From Flammeovirgaceae bacterium UBA5867 (GTDB lineage: Bacteria > Bacteroidota > Bacteroidia > Cytophagales > Cyclobacteriaceae), in contig DJFR01000114.1 of the NCBI GenBank assembly GCA_002432545.1, forward strand, positions 7,081 through 32,846: 25,766 nucleotides of DNA, in the 5' to 3' direction. Below, piece by piece: positions 7,705 to 16,012 of the stretch. The notes beneath the pieces are model-generated. The model searched no databases, had not been told where the DNA came from, and saw only the letters and a list, made by a program, of their open reading frames with translations. Made by a program: the position numbers and the translations under genes. How positions within the stretch are numbered: position 1 is the stretch's first letter; each line of letters opens with the position of its first letter.

Positions 7705-8835
7705 ATGGATAAGATTCACATGGTTGATCTTCAGTCGCAATATCTCCGCATTAAACCGGAGATCGATGAAGCCATTCAACAGGTTTTAACTTCTACGGCT
7801 TTTATTCAAGGTCCGGAAGTAAACACTTTTGCGCAGTCATTATCCAATTACCTCGGAGGCACTTTTGTTATACCCTGCGCTAATGGTACCGATGCTCTTC
7901 AGGTTGCCATGATGGCGTTAGACCTGAAACCTGGTGATGAAATTATTTTACCGGTACATACTTATGTAGCCACCGGTGAAGTAATCGCCTTACTGGGTTT
8001 AACACCTGTATTTATTGATGTTCGAAAAGACACATTCAACATTGATACTGCACTGTTGGAGTCGAAGGTGACAGCAAAAACAAAAGCCATTGTTCCTGTT
8101 CATTTATATGGACAATGTGCTGACATGGAGCCTATACTTGCCTTTGCAAAAAAACACAATCTATACATTATAGAAGATGTAGCGCAAGCTCTAAGTGCAA
8201 CGTATACATTTGCTGACGGTACTACAAAGAAGGCAGGCACCATGGGCACGATCGGTACCACTTCGTTTTTCCCTTCTAAAAATTTAGGATGCTACGGTGA
8301 TGGTGGTGCAATCTTTACCAATGACAAGGCGTTGGCAGAGAAAATTAAAATGATCTCCAATCACGGTCAACGTGTAAAATATCATCATGAAGTAATCGGT
8401 GTGAACAGCAGGCTCGACACACTTCAGGCGGCTATTCTCAATGTAAAACTTAAATACCTGGATGAATATACCCGAAAGAGAAATGAAGTCGCCAGGCACT
8501 ACGATGCTGCACTGTCATCTATAAAATCAATTACTATACCTTACCGCGCAGCAAATACGACACACGTTTTCCATCAATATACTATACAAGTAAAAGATGG
8601 ACTTCGTGATAAGCTGAAAACACATTTAGAATCTCATGGTATCCCAACCATGATATACTATCCGGTTCCATTGCATTTACAAAATGCATATAAGCGTCCG
8701 GGATTTGGAGAAGGCACCTTTCCCATCACGGAAGAACTTTCAAAAGAAGTGCTCTCACTTCCCATTCACACAGAAATGAAAGAGCAGGAACTTGAATATA
8801 TCACAGCCACCCTTAAATCATTTTTTCATGGCTGA
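7705..8835 (+). CDS. wbpE: PLP-dependent sugar aminotransferase, WbpE-like (DegT/DnrJ/EryC1/StrS family)
   Basis: The 376-residue protein is a sugar aminotransferase that should place an amino group on C3 of the UDP-3-keto-uronic acid made by the WbpB-like enzyme. Family signatures are IPCANGTDALQVAMMAL (56-72), the PLP-ring aspartate in IIEDVAQAL (Asp158), the Schiff-base lysine Lys192 in SFFPSKNLGCYGDGGA, and SNHGQ followed by NSRLDTLQAAIL. These match WbpE and related 3-aminotransferases rather than 4-aminotransferases, a call also based on the neighbours. Its stop overlaps the next gene by 8 bases, suggesting coupled translation. Confidence 0.88.
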   Translation: MDKIHMVDLQSQYLRIKPEIDEAIQQVLTSTAFIQGPEVNTFAQSLSNYLGGTFVIPCANGTDALQVAMMALDLKPGDEIILPVHTYVATGEVIALLGLTPVFIDVRKDTFNIDTALLESKVTAKTKAIVPVHLYGQCADMEPILAFAKKHNLYIIEDVAQALSATYTFADGTTKKAGTMGTIGTTSFFPSKNLGCYGDGGAIFTNDKALAEKIKMISNHGQRVKYHHEVIGVNSRLDTLQAAILNVKLKYLDEYTRKRNEVARHYDAALSSIKSITIPYRAANTTHVFHQYTIQVKDGLRDKLKTHLESHGIPTMIYYPVPLHLQNAYKRPGFGEGTFPITEELSKEVLSLPIHTEMKEQELEYITATLKSFFHG

Positions 8836-9409
8836 TGAAAAAAAATACTACGCACATCCAACGGCAGTAATTGATGAAGGATGTGAGATTGGTGAAGGCA
8901 CCAAGATCTGGCACTTCTCGCACATTATGCCGAATTGCAAAATCGGAACACAGTGCAACATCGGACAAAACGTTGTTATTTCTCCGGAAGTTACCCTCGG
9001 AAAAAATGTTAAGGTTCAAAACAACGTTTCTATCTATACCGGTGTCCAATGCGAGGACGATGTATTTCTCGGTCCCTCTATGGTATTCACAAATGTTATC
9101 AATCCCCGAAGTGCAGTAAACCGAAAAAATCAATACGCCAAAACATTAGTAAAGCGAGGAGCTTCGATTGGTGCCAATGCAACTATTGTATGCGGCCATG
9201 ACATTGGCGCTTTTGCATTTATAGGGGCAGGTGCAGTGGTAACGAAGAGTGTTCCTGACTACGCACTGGTAATCGGTAACCCTGCGAAACAAACGGGATG
9301 GATGAGTGAGTACGGACATAAACTGAAGTTCGATTCACAGGGAATAGCCACTTGTCCGGAGAGCAACGAACAATATAAACTGGAGAACGGGAAAGTATCA
9401 AAATTATAG
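8828..9409 (+). CDS. wbpD: Sugar N-acetyltransferase, WbpD-like, left-handed beta-helix
   Basis: This 193-residue protein is built from hexapeptide repeats (for example IGTQCNIGQNVVISPEVTLG and VKVQNNVSIYTGVQ) that form a left-handed parallel beta-helix, followed by IGANATIVCGHDIGAFAFIGAGAVV and the C-terminal IGNPAKQTGWM. That arrangement matches WbpD, which uses acetyl-CoA to acetylate the 3-amino group and completes the UDP-2,3-diacetamido sugar. I chose the ATG at 8828 (MADEKKYYAHPTAVIDEG); an in-frame ATG at 8792 would add 12 residues lying inside the aminotransferase gene. The last 20 residues (TCPESNEQYKLENGKV) resemble the hydrophilic tail found on several family members. Confidence 0.9.
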   Translation: MADEKKYYAHPTAVIDEGCEIGEGTKIWHFSHIMPNCKIGTQCNIGQNVVISPEVTLGKNVKVQNNVSIYTGVQCEDDVFLGPSMVFTNVINPRSAVNRKNQYAKTLVKRGASIGANATIVCGHDIGAFAFIGAGAVVTKSVPDYALVIGNPAKQTGWMSEYGHKLKFDSQGIATCPESNEQYKLENGKVSKL

Positions 9410-9421
9410 CAGGAAGTATAT

Positions 9422-10324
9422 ATGAAGAATTTTGCATTGATCGGGGCGGCAGGTTTCATTGCTCCAAGGCACATGAAGGCTATAAAAGAGACCGGGAATA
9501 ACCTGGTTGCAGCATTGGACAAACATGATAACGTTGGAATTCTCGATTCATATTTCCCGAATGCCGACTTCTTCACCGAGTTTGAACGCTTTGACAGACA
9601 TTTAGATAAACTGAAACGCCGTGGCGATAAGATAGACTATATATCTATCTGCTCCCCTAATTATCTACACGACTCACACATCCGGTATGCATTACGTTAT
9701 GGAGCTGATGCTATTTGTGAGAAGCCACTTGTACTGAACCCCTGGAACCTGGATGCACTCACAGAGATTGAGAAAGAAACAGGCAGAAATTTATATACTA
9801 TCCTTCAGTTGCGCCTTCACCCCAGCATCATTGCCTTACGCGAAAAAGTGAAGAACGGACCTAAAGATAAAATTTATGATGTTGATCTTACCTATATAAC
9901 TTCGCGCGGCAACTGGTATCACTCCAGCTGGAAAGGAGATACCTCTAAATCCGGAGGCGTTGCTACAAATATAGGTATACATTTCTTCGACATGCTCATC
10001 TGGATTTTTGGTGATGTGACAAAGAATGAAGTTAAACAACTTACTACCGATACTGCCTCCGGATATCTGGAACTTGGCCACGCCCGCGTTACCTGGATGC
10101 TTAGCATTGACTACGATCAGATTCCTCAAGACGTAAAGGCAGCAGGGAAACGAACTTTCCGCTCTCTGACAATGGAAGGTGAACAAATTGAATTCAGTGA
10201 TGGCTTTACGGATTTACACACCAGAAGTTACGAAGAGATTTTAAAAGGGAATGGTTTCGGATTAACTGAAACAAGAGCTTCTATCGAATTGGTTTATTCC
10301 ATCCGGAATCAACAAGTCTCCTAA
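9422..10324 (+). CDS. wbpB: UDP-uronic acid 3-dehydrogenase, WbpB-like (Gfo/Idh/MocA family)
   Basis: The 300-residue protein is a Gfo/Idh/MocA oxidoreductase. It has GAAGFIAPRHMKAI at the nucleotide site (8-21), CEKPLVLNPWNLDAL at 99-113 with Lys101 of the EKP motif, and GGVATNIGIHFFD at 178-190 with His187. The NPWNLDAL extension and FSDGFTDLHTRSYEEIL near the C-terminus are hallmarks of WbpB, which oxidises C3 of UDP-GlcNAcA and lets WbpE aminate it. The protein stops at IRNQQVS, somewhat short of the roughly 315 residues usual for the family; active-site parts are intact. A perfect inverted repeat begins directly after the stop. Confidence 0.9.
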   Translation: MKNFALIGAAGFIAPRHMKAIKETGNNLVAALDKHDNVGILDSYFPNADFFTEFERFDRHLDKLKRRGDKIDYISICSPNYLHDSHIRYALRYGADAICEKPLVLNPWNLDALTEIEKETGRNLYTILQLRLHPSIIALREKVKNGPKDKIYDVDLTYITSRGNWYHSSWKGDTSKSGGVATNIGIHFFDMLIWIFGDVTKNEVKQLTTDTASGYLELGHARVTWMLSIDYDQIPQDVKAAGKRTFRSLTMEGEQIEFSDGFTDLHTRSYEEILKGNGFGLTETRASIELVYSIRNQQVS

Positions 10325-10356
10325 CTGTTGCATTATTATACTAGCTATTGCAACAG
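10325..10356 (+). terminator. Inverted repeat after wbpB, possible terminator or processing hairpin
   Basis: CTGTTGCA (10325-10332) and TGCAACAG (10349-10356) form a perfect 8-base-pair stem with a 16-base loop, starting on the base after the wbpB stop codon. There is no run of T residues afterwards, so it is not a classical intrinsic terminator; mRNA processing or stability control are alternatives. Confidence 0.3.
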
Positions 10357-10384
10357 AGAAATTCTCGTGTATTGCAAACGCGTT

Positions 10385-10564
10385 ATGAAAAAATTATACC
10401 CATACGTTACCTGTACCAACGTTAGTGGTATACCGATTGAAATAGCAGAAGAAATGAGGCATATTTTTCATCAATCTAGGCATAGCCAATCCTTCTATCG
10501 GTTATACAGAGCAAAAGTAGTCATTGAAAATTCGAATTACTTGACGAAAATTACTAAACTTTAA
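10385..10564 (+). CDS. Doubtful small open reading frame in the wbpB-wzx spacer
   Basis: An ATG at 10385 opens a 59-codon frame (MKKLYPYVTCTNVSG...). I do not recognise the product. It has no membrane segment, signal peptide or repeated motif, and it is mildly basic. It fills most of the 275-base spacer between the sugar-nucleotide genes and the flippase. It could be a small gene, the remnant of a gene lost by recombination, or chance. Beyond this frame and the inverted repeat I see nothing definite in the spacer, and no clear TAnnTTTG promoter box for wzx. Confidence 0.2.
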   Translation: MKKLYPYVTCTNVSGIPIEIAEEMRHIFHQSRHSQSFYRLYRAKVVIENSNYLTKITKL

Positions 10565-10599
10565 ACAACAACTTTACCAGGTAACTGACTACTCGCCAC

Positions 10600-12051
10600 G
10601 TGAAACAAGTTTTCTTAAACTTTATTAGATCTAAGAACCTATGGAACGCAACCTGGAGTTCGCTTGATGCTGTTGTTTACCCAACACTGATGCTTCTTTC
10701 TACTCCTATCTTTATTAATAAACTAGGAGTAGAGCTGTATGGTCTATGGATGTTTGTTAACACTATCATAGCAAGTATTGGTATTTTGAATATAGGTCTT
10801 GGTGATGCAACTGTAAAGTTCATATCAAAATACCTTGTAGAGGGGAATAAGCACAAAGTCAACAAAGTAATAGAAGCAACTTACGCAGTATATTTAGTGC
10901 TTTGCGTTGTAGTTCTAATTGTTACTATAATTCTGGCATTTATAATTCGTGAATATAATTGGCTTAATCTCCCTCAGAAAAATAACGAACTAATTTTCCA
11001 AACTATACAAATAGCTGGAGTTACACTGGGGTTAAAGTTCATCGAGCAAATTTTCCTCGCTGTTTTTAAGGGATTTGAACGATACGATTTATCGGCCAAA
11101 TTATCGCTATTCGGCAAGGTGAGTTCGCTGGTGGCCAACTTAATACTCGTATACTTGAATTATTCGCTCTTCGATATCTTTATAAGTACATGCCTCATAA
11201 CCGCAGTGTATTTGTTTGTAGAGGGCTGGATGGTATATAGATTTACTGGATTCGTAAAATTTATTCCGTCCTTTGAAAAGAAATACATTAAAGAAATATT
11301 CAGCTTCGGTATCTGGACATGGTTTCAGTCCATCATAGGAATTGCATCAGGTCAGGTTGATAAATTCATTGTACTTTCGTTATCAGACATCAAGGTATTT
11401 GCATACTACTCGTTAGCACTTACTGTGTTCACGCAAATTCACAGTTTCTTTTCTGCCTCCATCTCATGGATCTTTCCTGTTATTTCAAAAAAAATATACG
11501 CTGGTGAAAGGGTTGATTTTTTATATAACAAAATCCAGTTCTATTTTCTATCCATAGTTACTATTATACTGTCGCTATTCTACATCGTTAAAGATCCCTT
11601 TATTCTTTATTGGTTAAAAGATGAAACCTACAAGCACACTATAGATTTCATAAGCCTATTTGTATGCTATAATTTGGTAATGGCCACTACCATAATTCCT
11701 TATTACTTCTTGAATAGTAGTAGTTACTTCAAGTTGAATACCATTTTTATGCTCATAAACCTTGCATCACGAGCAGTATTCATACCGTTAATGTTCTATA
11801 CCATGGAGATAAAAGGATTGGTAATAGGGCTTATTGTATCTGGTTTGGTGGTGTCGCCCATCCAGATGTATTATTTCAACAAGAAGGTGCTTTCCAACGA
11901 CAGTATTTTAAATGGAGCCGGAGTTGCTCTTCCGGGATTAGTCTTTTTACTGGTTTACACACAGAATAATATAGTGATCGATATTTTATGCCTGATTATG
12001 CTCGTATTTTATTATAAATTAATCTTCCGGTCACAAATTCAACGGTCATGA
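10600..12051 (+). CDS. wzx: Polysaccharide flippase, Wzx-like (MATE/MVF superfamily)
   Basis: The 483-residue protein is almost entirely hydrophobic helices, about 12-14 of them, with an N-terminus (NATWSSLDAVVYPTLMLLST, then FINKLGVELYGLWMFVNTI) typical of RfbX/Wzx flippases that move undecaprenyl-linked oligosaccharides across the inner membrane. IGLGDATVKFISKY and the FSFGIWTWFQSIIGIASGQVDKFIVLSL block in the middle fit the second half-repeat of the fold. The start is GTG at 10600; the frame is closed just upstream by TAA at 10582, and no ATG occurs before the first helix. The stop overlaps the next ATG by four bases (ATGA). Confidence 0.88.
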   Translation: MKQVFLNFIRSKNLWNATWSSLDAVVYPTLMLLSTPIFINKLGVELYGLWMFVNTIIASIGILNIGLGDATVKFISKYLVEGNKHKVNKVIEATYAVYLVLCVVVLIVTIILAFIIREYNWLNLPQKNNELIFQTIQIAGVTLGLKFIEQIFLAVFKGFERYDLSAKLSLFGKVSSLVANLILVYLNYSLFDIFISTCLITAVYLFVEGWMVYRFTGFVKFIPSFEKKYIKEIFSFGIWTWFQSIIGIASGQVDKFIVLSLSDIKVFAYYSLALTVFTQIHSFFSASISWIFPVISKKIYAGERVDFLYNKIQFYFLSIVTIILSLFYIVKDPFILYWLKDETYKHTIDFISLFVCYNLVMATTIIPYYFLNSSSYFKLNTIFMLINLASRAVFIPLMFYTMEIKGLVIGLIVSGLVVSPIQMYYFNKKVLSNDSILNGAGVALPGLVFLLVYTQNNIVIDILCLIMLVFYYKLIFRSQIQRS

Positions 12052-12833
12052 AGTGTAATATATGCCAGAATGAAAGCACGAGCTTATTTGTTAAAAAGGT
12101 ACTTAACAAGTACGATGTCAGTTACTTTAAATGCGGTAGTTGTGGATTTATTCAGACCGAAAAGGCTTATTGGATAAAAGAAGCATACGAAAACATCATT
12201 ACATCTCTTGACATTGGGCTTGTTTATCGAAACTTATATTTATCAACAGTTTCACAGGCCGTGCTCACAAAGTTCTTTAATGATAAAGCCAGGTTTCTCG
12301 ACTACGGAGGTGGCTATGGATTATTTGTAAGGTTAATGAGAGATCGTGGATTCGATTTTTACAGGCAGGATAAATATTGCGAAAATACTTTTGCCAAAAA
12401 TTTTGACATATCTGACTTGCCCGGCGAGACACAATTTGAATTGATCACAACATTTGAGGTCTTCGAACATCTGGAGGATCCTATTTCCGAAATCCAAAAA
12501 ATATTAAGCTATGGAGACAGCATCCTTTTCTCTACAGAGCTCCAACCATCAGGTATTCAGCTAGGCAATTGGGAATACCTTGCATTGGAAACAGGCCAGC
12601 ATATTTCCCTGTATAGTTTTGAAACACTAAGGCAAATTGCCAAGATTTTTAATCTGAACATTTATTCAAATTTCAGCAACATACATCTGTTAACCCGTAA
12701 AAAGATAAATCAGAATGTATTCAGATTACTCGCCAAGTCAAGGATTGCATCTGTTTACAATATTCTTTGCGCAAGGCAGCCTTCGCTACTGCAACGAGAT
12801 TACAATTTTATAAAACAGAAACTCAATCATTAA
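12048..12833 (+). CDS. SAM-dependent methyltransferase with N-terminal zinc ribbon
   Basis: Residues 1-35 hold two CxxC pairs (Cys3/Cys6 and Cys29/Cys32) that should bind zinc. A class I methyltransferase domain follows, with motif I FLDYGGGYGLF at 83-93, an acidic region after it, and FEVFEHLEDP (136-145), as in the Methyltransf_23 group. GQHISLYSFETL near 185-197 is also typical of this group. It probably methylates a sugar, either while nucleotide-linked or at the chain end; the substrate cannot be read from the sequence. At 261 residues it lacks the C-terminal domain of the 410-residue sugar C-methyltransferases that share the zinc ribbon. Coupled to wzx by an ATGA overlap. Confidence 0.8.
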   Translation: MKCNICQNESTSLFVKKVLNKYDVSYFKCGSCGFIQTEKAYWIKEAYENIITSLDIGLVYRNLYLSTVSQAVLTKFFNDKARFLDYGGGYGLFVRLMRDRGFDFYRQDKYCENTFAKNFDISDLPGETQFELITTFEVFEHLEDPISEIQKILSYGDSILFSTELQPSGIQLGNWEYLALETGQHISLYSFETLRQIAKIFNLNIYSNFSNIHLLTRKKINQNVFRLLAKSRIASVYNILCARQPSLLQRDYNFIKQKLNH

Positions 12834-12866
12834 ACATATAGCATATTTTAAATATAGAGTCACATC

Positions 12867-13940
12867 ATGTTTTACACAGCAGTTTGGTGCCGGACAAATG
12901 AAGATGATTTCAAAAAAAATATACCCTTCGAAGCTTTAGCCGAAAGCATCAAAAGGTATGACTCCAAGGTGCCCTTTCATGTAGTCTTCCTAGAGGGAAT
13001 TGAAAAAATATCAGAAGGATATCTGTCGCTGCTAAGAGGCTATGGCTTTACGGTTATTGACTACTGTTCCGAATTTCAGAATATCGTAAAACAATATCCT
13101 AACCTGGACCGCTTCTATAGTCAATATGAACGTAACTGTCTTTTACGCTGGGTAGCATTTCATGCTATACATAAAAAAAATCATGGTCAGCAATTCTGGC
13201 ATTTAGACAGTGACGTAATTCTCCATACATCACTGAATGATTTGGTTCACGATACTGCGGGAAAAACATTCATGTTACAGGGATGTCCCGTACTGTTAAC
13301 TATATCAAATCATGAATGGTTTAGTATATATGAAAAAGAGCTGAGCGAATTGAATAATGACATTATTGGATATTCTAACAAAGCTTTTCAAATAAAAGGC
13401 GAATGCAAATCGCATGATTTTGAACTAGCCAACGAGTCGCTTTACAGAAACCCTATAGGAAGCGATCAGGATTTGCTGGAATATTTAGTGTCTTCTAAAA
13501 AAATCCATCAAGACAGCAGAACTGCAATCTTTAATTCAAATTATTATTTCATTCAAAATGCACTCGCTATAAAAATGTGGCACAAGCCACAAACTGATCG
13601 TGAAGTAAATTTTAAACATGCAGATAATTTAGAGATTCAAATTGCCAATAAAAAAGTTGCCTTCATCCATTATCAAAGCACTTTTACCAACTATATAAAT
13701 ACCTGCTTATTCCTTAAAAGAATTGGACTTCCCTATAGCCTGATAAGACCAATTATAAAGTATAGAATTACCGAATCTGATTTCGTTACCACGTTTCCAT
13801 TTAAAGTAATTACCAAAATACTAAATGTGTATTACAAACGAAACAGGGCAGACGTTATCCGGGAAGCTATGTCGACTACAGGCGACAATCGCAAGCCTCA
13901 GATCATTGACATTTTAAATTTACTTTTGAAATTAAGTTAA
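12867..13940 (+). CDS. Unassigned protein, glycosyltransferase candidate with DSD motif
   Basis: I do not recognise a specific family for this 357-residue protein. The N-terminus (FYTAVWCRT, then KVPFHVVFLEGIE) looks like the first beta strands of a GT-A nucleotide-diphospho-sugar binding fold, and FWHLDSDVILHTSL at 110-123 places Asp114-Ser-Asp116 where GT-A enzymes bind the metal and sugar nucleotide. A further IGSDQDLLEYL segment (about 197-208) and a late FIHYQSTFTNY with histidine are consistent with such a fold. No membrane segments are obvious. Position between a methyltransferase and a GT4 enzyme supports a sugar-transfer role, but this is inference. Confidence 0.6.
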   Translation: MFYTAVWCRTNEDDFKKNIPFEALAESIKRYDSKVPFHVVFLEGIEKISEGYLSLLRGYGFTVIDYCSEFQNIVKQYPNLDRFYSQYERNCLLRWVAFHAIHKKNHGQQFWHLDSDVILHTSLNDLVHDTAGKTFMLQGCPVLLTISNHEWFSIYEKELSELNNDIIGYSNKAFQIKGECKSHDFELANESLYRNPIGSDQDLLEYLVSSKKIHQDSRTAIFNSNYYFIQNALAIKMWHKPQTDREVNFKHADNLEIQIANKKVAFIHYQSTFTNYINTCLFLKRIGLPYSLIRPIIKYRITESDFVTTFPFKVITKILNVYYKRNRADVIREAMSTTGDNRKPQIIDILNLLLKLS

Positions 13941-13946
13941 GGCACG

Positions 13947-15041
13947 ATGAGAATATTTTTTGATCATCAAATTTTCGCTTTCCAAAACTACGGTGGCATT
14001 TCACGGTATTTTGTCGAGGTTATCAATAAGCTCCACAAATATCCGGACGTATCGCTTAAGTTTCCTACAATGTTCTCGAACAACGAATACTTAACAGACA
14101 ACAAAGTAATTAGGTCAACGCCTTTCTTCCGGAATTATAATCTGAAAGGTAAGGGAACATTGATGATGAAACTTGACACATCATTGACGCGACTCGCGAT
14201 GAAAAAAAATGACTATGATATATTCCATCCTACATATTACTATCCATATCATTTAGGTGTTAATAAAAAACCTACTGTTGTGACCTGTTATGATCTTATA
14301 CACGAAATTTACATTCAGGATGACAAGAGGTCGTTAGACATGAAGAAACGTGTTCTTGAAAGAGCTGATAAGATCTTTGCAATTTCGAAACATACCAAAA
14401 ATGACCTGATCAAATTCTACAACATACCGGAAGAACGGGTGGATGTTGTATACCTTGCTAACTCGCTTGAGCCAACTTCAAATCCATCCTTTATACCCCT
14501 AGAACGGAAAAACAAATACCTGCTCTATGTTGGCAACAGGAATCTATACAAGAATTTTACGGTATTCCTGAAAGCTATAGCACCTATACTGCATAAGTCA
14601 AAAGATCTATCTTTATTCTGTGCCGGAGGTGGTAAGTTTAACAAAGAGGAGCACGATTTATTTAACACATTAAAGATTTCAAGTCAGGTTGAGCAGTACC
14701 CCGGTTCGAATGACAGCCTGTATACATTATATAGTAATGCAATCGCTTTTATATACCCTTCTTTATACGAAGGATTTGGAATACCTTTATTGGAAGCTAT
14801 GAGCTGCGGATGTCCGGTTCTGGCTAGCAATACAAGCTCTTTGCCCGAAGTTGGTGGTGATGCTGCCCTGTATTTTGAGCCAAAAGAGGAAGAATCCATT
14901 CGCTTTGCTGTTGAGCGACTTATCAATGACACACAACTTCAGGATGATCTAAAACGAAAAGGTGCTGAACGTGTTAAAGAGTTCACTTGGGAAAAGACCG
15001 CTTTACAGTCTCATGCCTTATATAAAAAACTTATAGGATGA
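13947..15041 (+). CDS. Glycosyltransferase family 4
   Basis: This 364-residue protein has the GT-B fold of GT4 retaining transferases. The N-terminal half starts IFFDHQIFAFQNYGGISRYF, and the C-terminal half has LLYVGNRNLYKNF (192-204) and the E-x7-E motif Glu275/Glu283 in YEGFGIPLLEAMSCGCPVLAS, which contacts the donor sugar nucleotide. Sequence style is closest to the mannosyltransferase-like group with NYGGISRY at the N-terminus, but donor and linkage are not determined. Expected to work at the cytosolic membrane face on the lipid-linked repeat unit. The stop overlaps the next start (ATGA). Confidence 0.87.
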   Translation: MRIFFDHQIFAFQNYGGISRYFVEVINKLHKYPDVSLKFPTMFSNNEYLTDNKVIRSTPFFRNYNLKGKGTLMMKLDTSLTRLAMKKNDYDIFHPTYYYPYHLGVNKKPTVVTCYDLIHEIYIQDDKRSLDMKKRVLERADKIFAISKHTKNDLIKFYNIPEERVDVVYLANSLEPTSNPSFIPLERKNKYLLYVGNRNLYKNFTVFLKAIAPILHKSKDLSLFCAGGGKFNKEEHDLFNTLKISSQVEQYPGSNDSLYTLYSNAIAFIYPSLYEGFGIPLLEAMSCGCPVLASNTSSLPEVGGDAALYFEPKEEESIRFAVERLINDTQLQDDLKRKGAERVKEFTWEKTALQSHALYKKLIG

Positions 15042-16012
15042 CAGCTTTTATAACGGGAATTTCAGGTCAGGATGGAGCATACTTGGCACAATTGCTCCTC
15101 AGCAAAGGGTACAAAGTTATAGGAATAACACGCAATAATCACCCTACAAATCACTATAACCTCACCTATCTCGGTATTCAGGACAAGATTTTTTTTGAAG
15201 AAGGAGACCTTTGCGATCTGCCTTTTATAATCCGTATCATAGAAAAGCATAGACCAACGGAGATCTATAATCTGGCTGCGCAGAGCTCGGTAGGTTTATC
15301 ATTTGCTCAACCGACTGCAACAATCCACTACAATGTCAGCTCCGTATTAAACTTATTGGAAGCGATCAGGATTGTTGATAAATCCGTAAAATTCTATCAG
15401 GCATCCAGTTCAGAAATGTTCGGCAAAGTGGTTAACCTCCCCGTAACAACAACCACTTCCATGCACCCGTTAAGTCCTTACGCAATTTCAAAGGCTACTA
15501 ATTACTGGACGGTTGTTAATTTCCGCGAGTCATATAATCTTTTTGTATGCAATGGTATTTTATTTAATCATGAATCATATCTAAGATCAAATACATTCTT
15601 TGTCAAGAAAGTGTTGCAAGACAGTTTCAAGATTAAATCAGGCAAACTGGAATTTCTGCGAGTAGGTAATATTGATGTAAAGAGGGATTTTGGATATGCA
15701 CCTAAATATGTTGAAGCGATGTGGCTCATGCTCCAGCATAGCGAACCTCGTGATTTCATCATCTGTTCAGGTAAGTCGATATCACTGAGACATATCATAG
15801 AATATGTTTTTAAAAAATTGGGAATTGATGGGAGCAAAATAGTTGTTGATCAAAACCTATATAGGCCTGTGGATATTGTTGATATATATGGCGACAACTC
15901 ACAGGCTAAGGAATTATTGGGGTGGTCATATTCAATGACGTTTGAAGAAGTATTAGATCGACTTATCCAGGAAGAAGAGACAAATCTGCATAATCAGAAA
16001 AATGAGCGATAG
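15038..16012 (+). CDS. GDP-mannose 4,6-dehydratase-like SDR
   Basis: The 324-residue protein resembles GDP-mannose 4,6-dehydratase, which makes GDP-4-keto-6-deoxymannose. It has TGISGQDGAYLAQLLL (6-21), AAQSSVG, ASSSEMFG (122-129) with Glu126, Tyr148/Lys152 in YAISK, CNGILFNHES and VKRDFGYAPKYVEAMWLML, all GMD hallmarks. It is shorter than many GMDs, and the usual RGETFVTRK segment is changed to RSNTFFVKK. No GDP-fucose synthase or Rmd reductase is in the window, so the final sugar (fucose, rhamnose, perosamine or another) is unknown. The start is coupled to the GT4 gene and the end overlaps the next gene by 11 bases. Confidence 0.82.
   Translation: MTAFITGISGQDGAYLAQLLLSKGYKVIGITRNNHPTNHYNLTYLGIQDKIFFEEGDLCDLPFIIRIIEKHRPTEIYNLAAQSSVGLSFAQPTATIHYNVSSVLNLLEAIRIVDKSVKFYQASSSEMFGKVVNLPVTTTTSMHPLSPYAISKATNYWTVVNFRESYNLFVCNGILFNHESYLRSNTFFVKKVLQDSFKIKSGKLEFLRVGNIDVKRDFGYAPKYVEAMWLMLQHSEPRDFIICSGKSISLRHIIEYVFKKLGIDGSKIVVDQNLYRPVDIVDIYGDNSQAKELLGWSYSMTFEEVLDRLIQEEETNLHNQKNER

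Noticed and set aside
8813..9576. Minus-strand open frames opposite the WbpD- and WbpB-like genes
   Set aside because: The opposite strand encodes strong family motifs in full; the antisense products show none.
12834..12866. AT-rich palindrome ATATTTTAAATAT as a promoter or terminator
   Set aside because: It is in a 33-base gap, has no GC in the stem, and does not match TAnnTTTG at a suitable distance.
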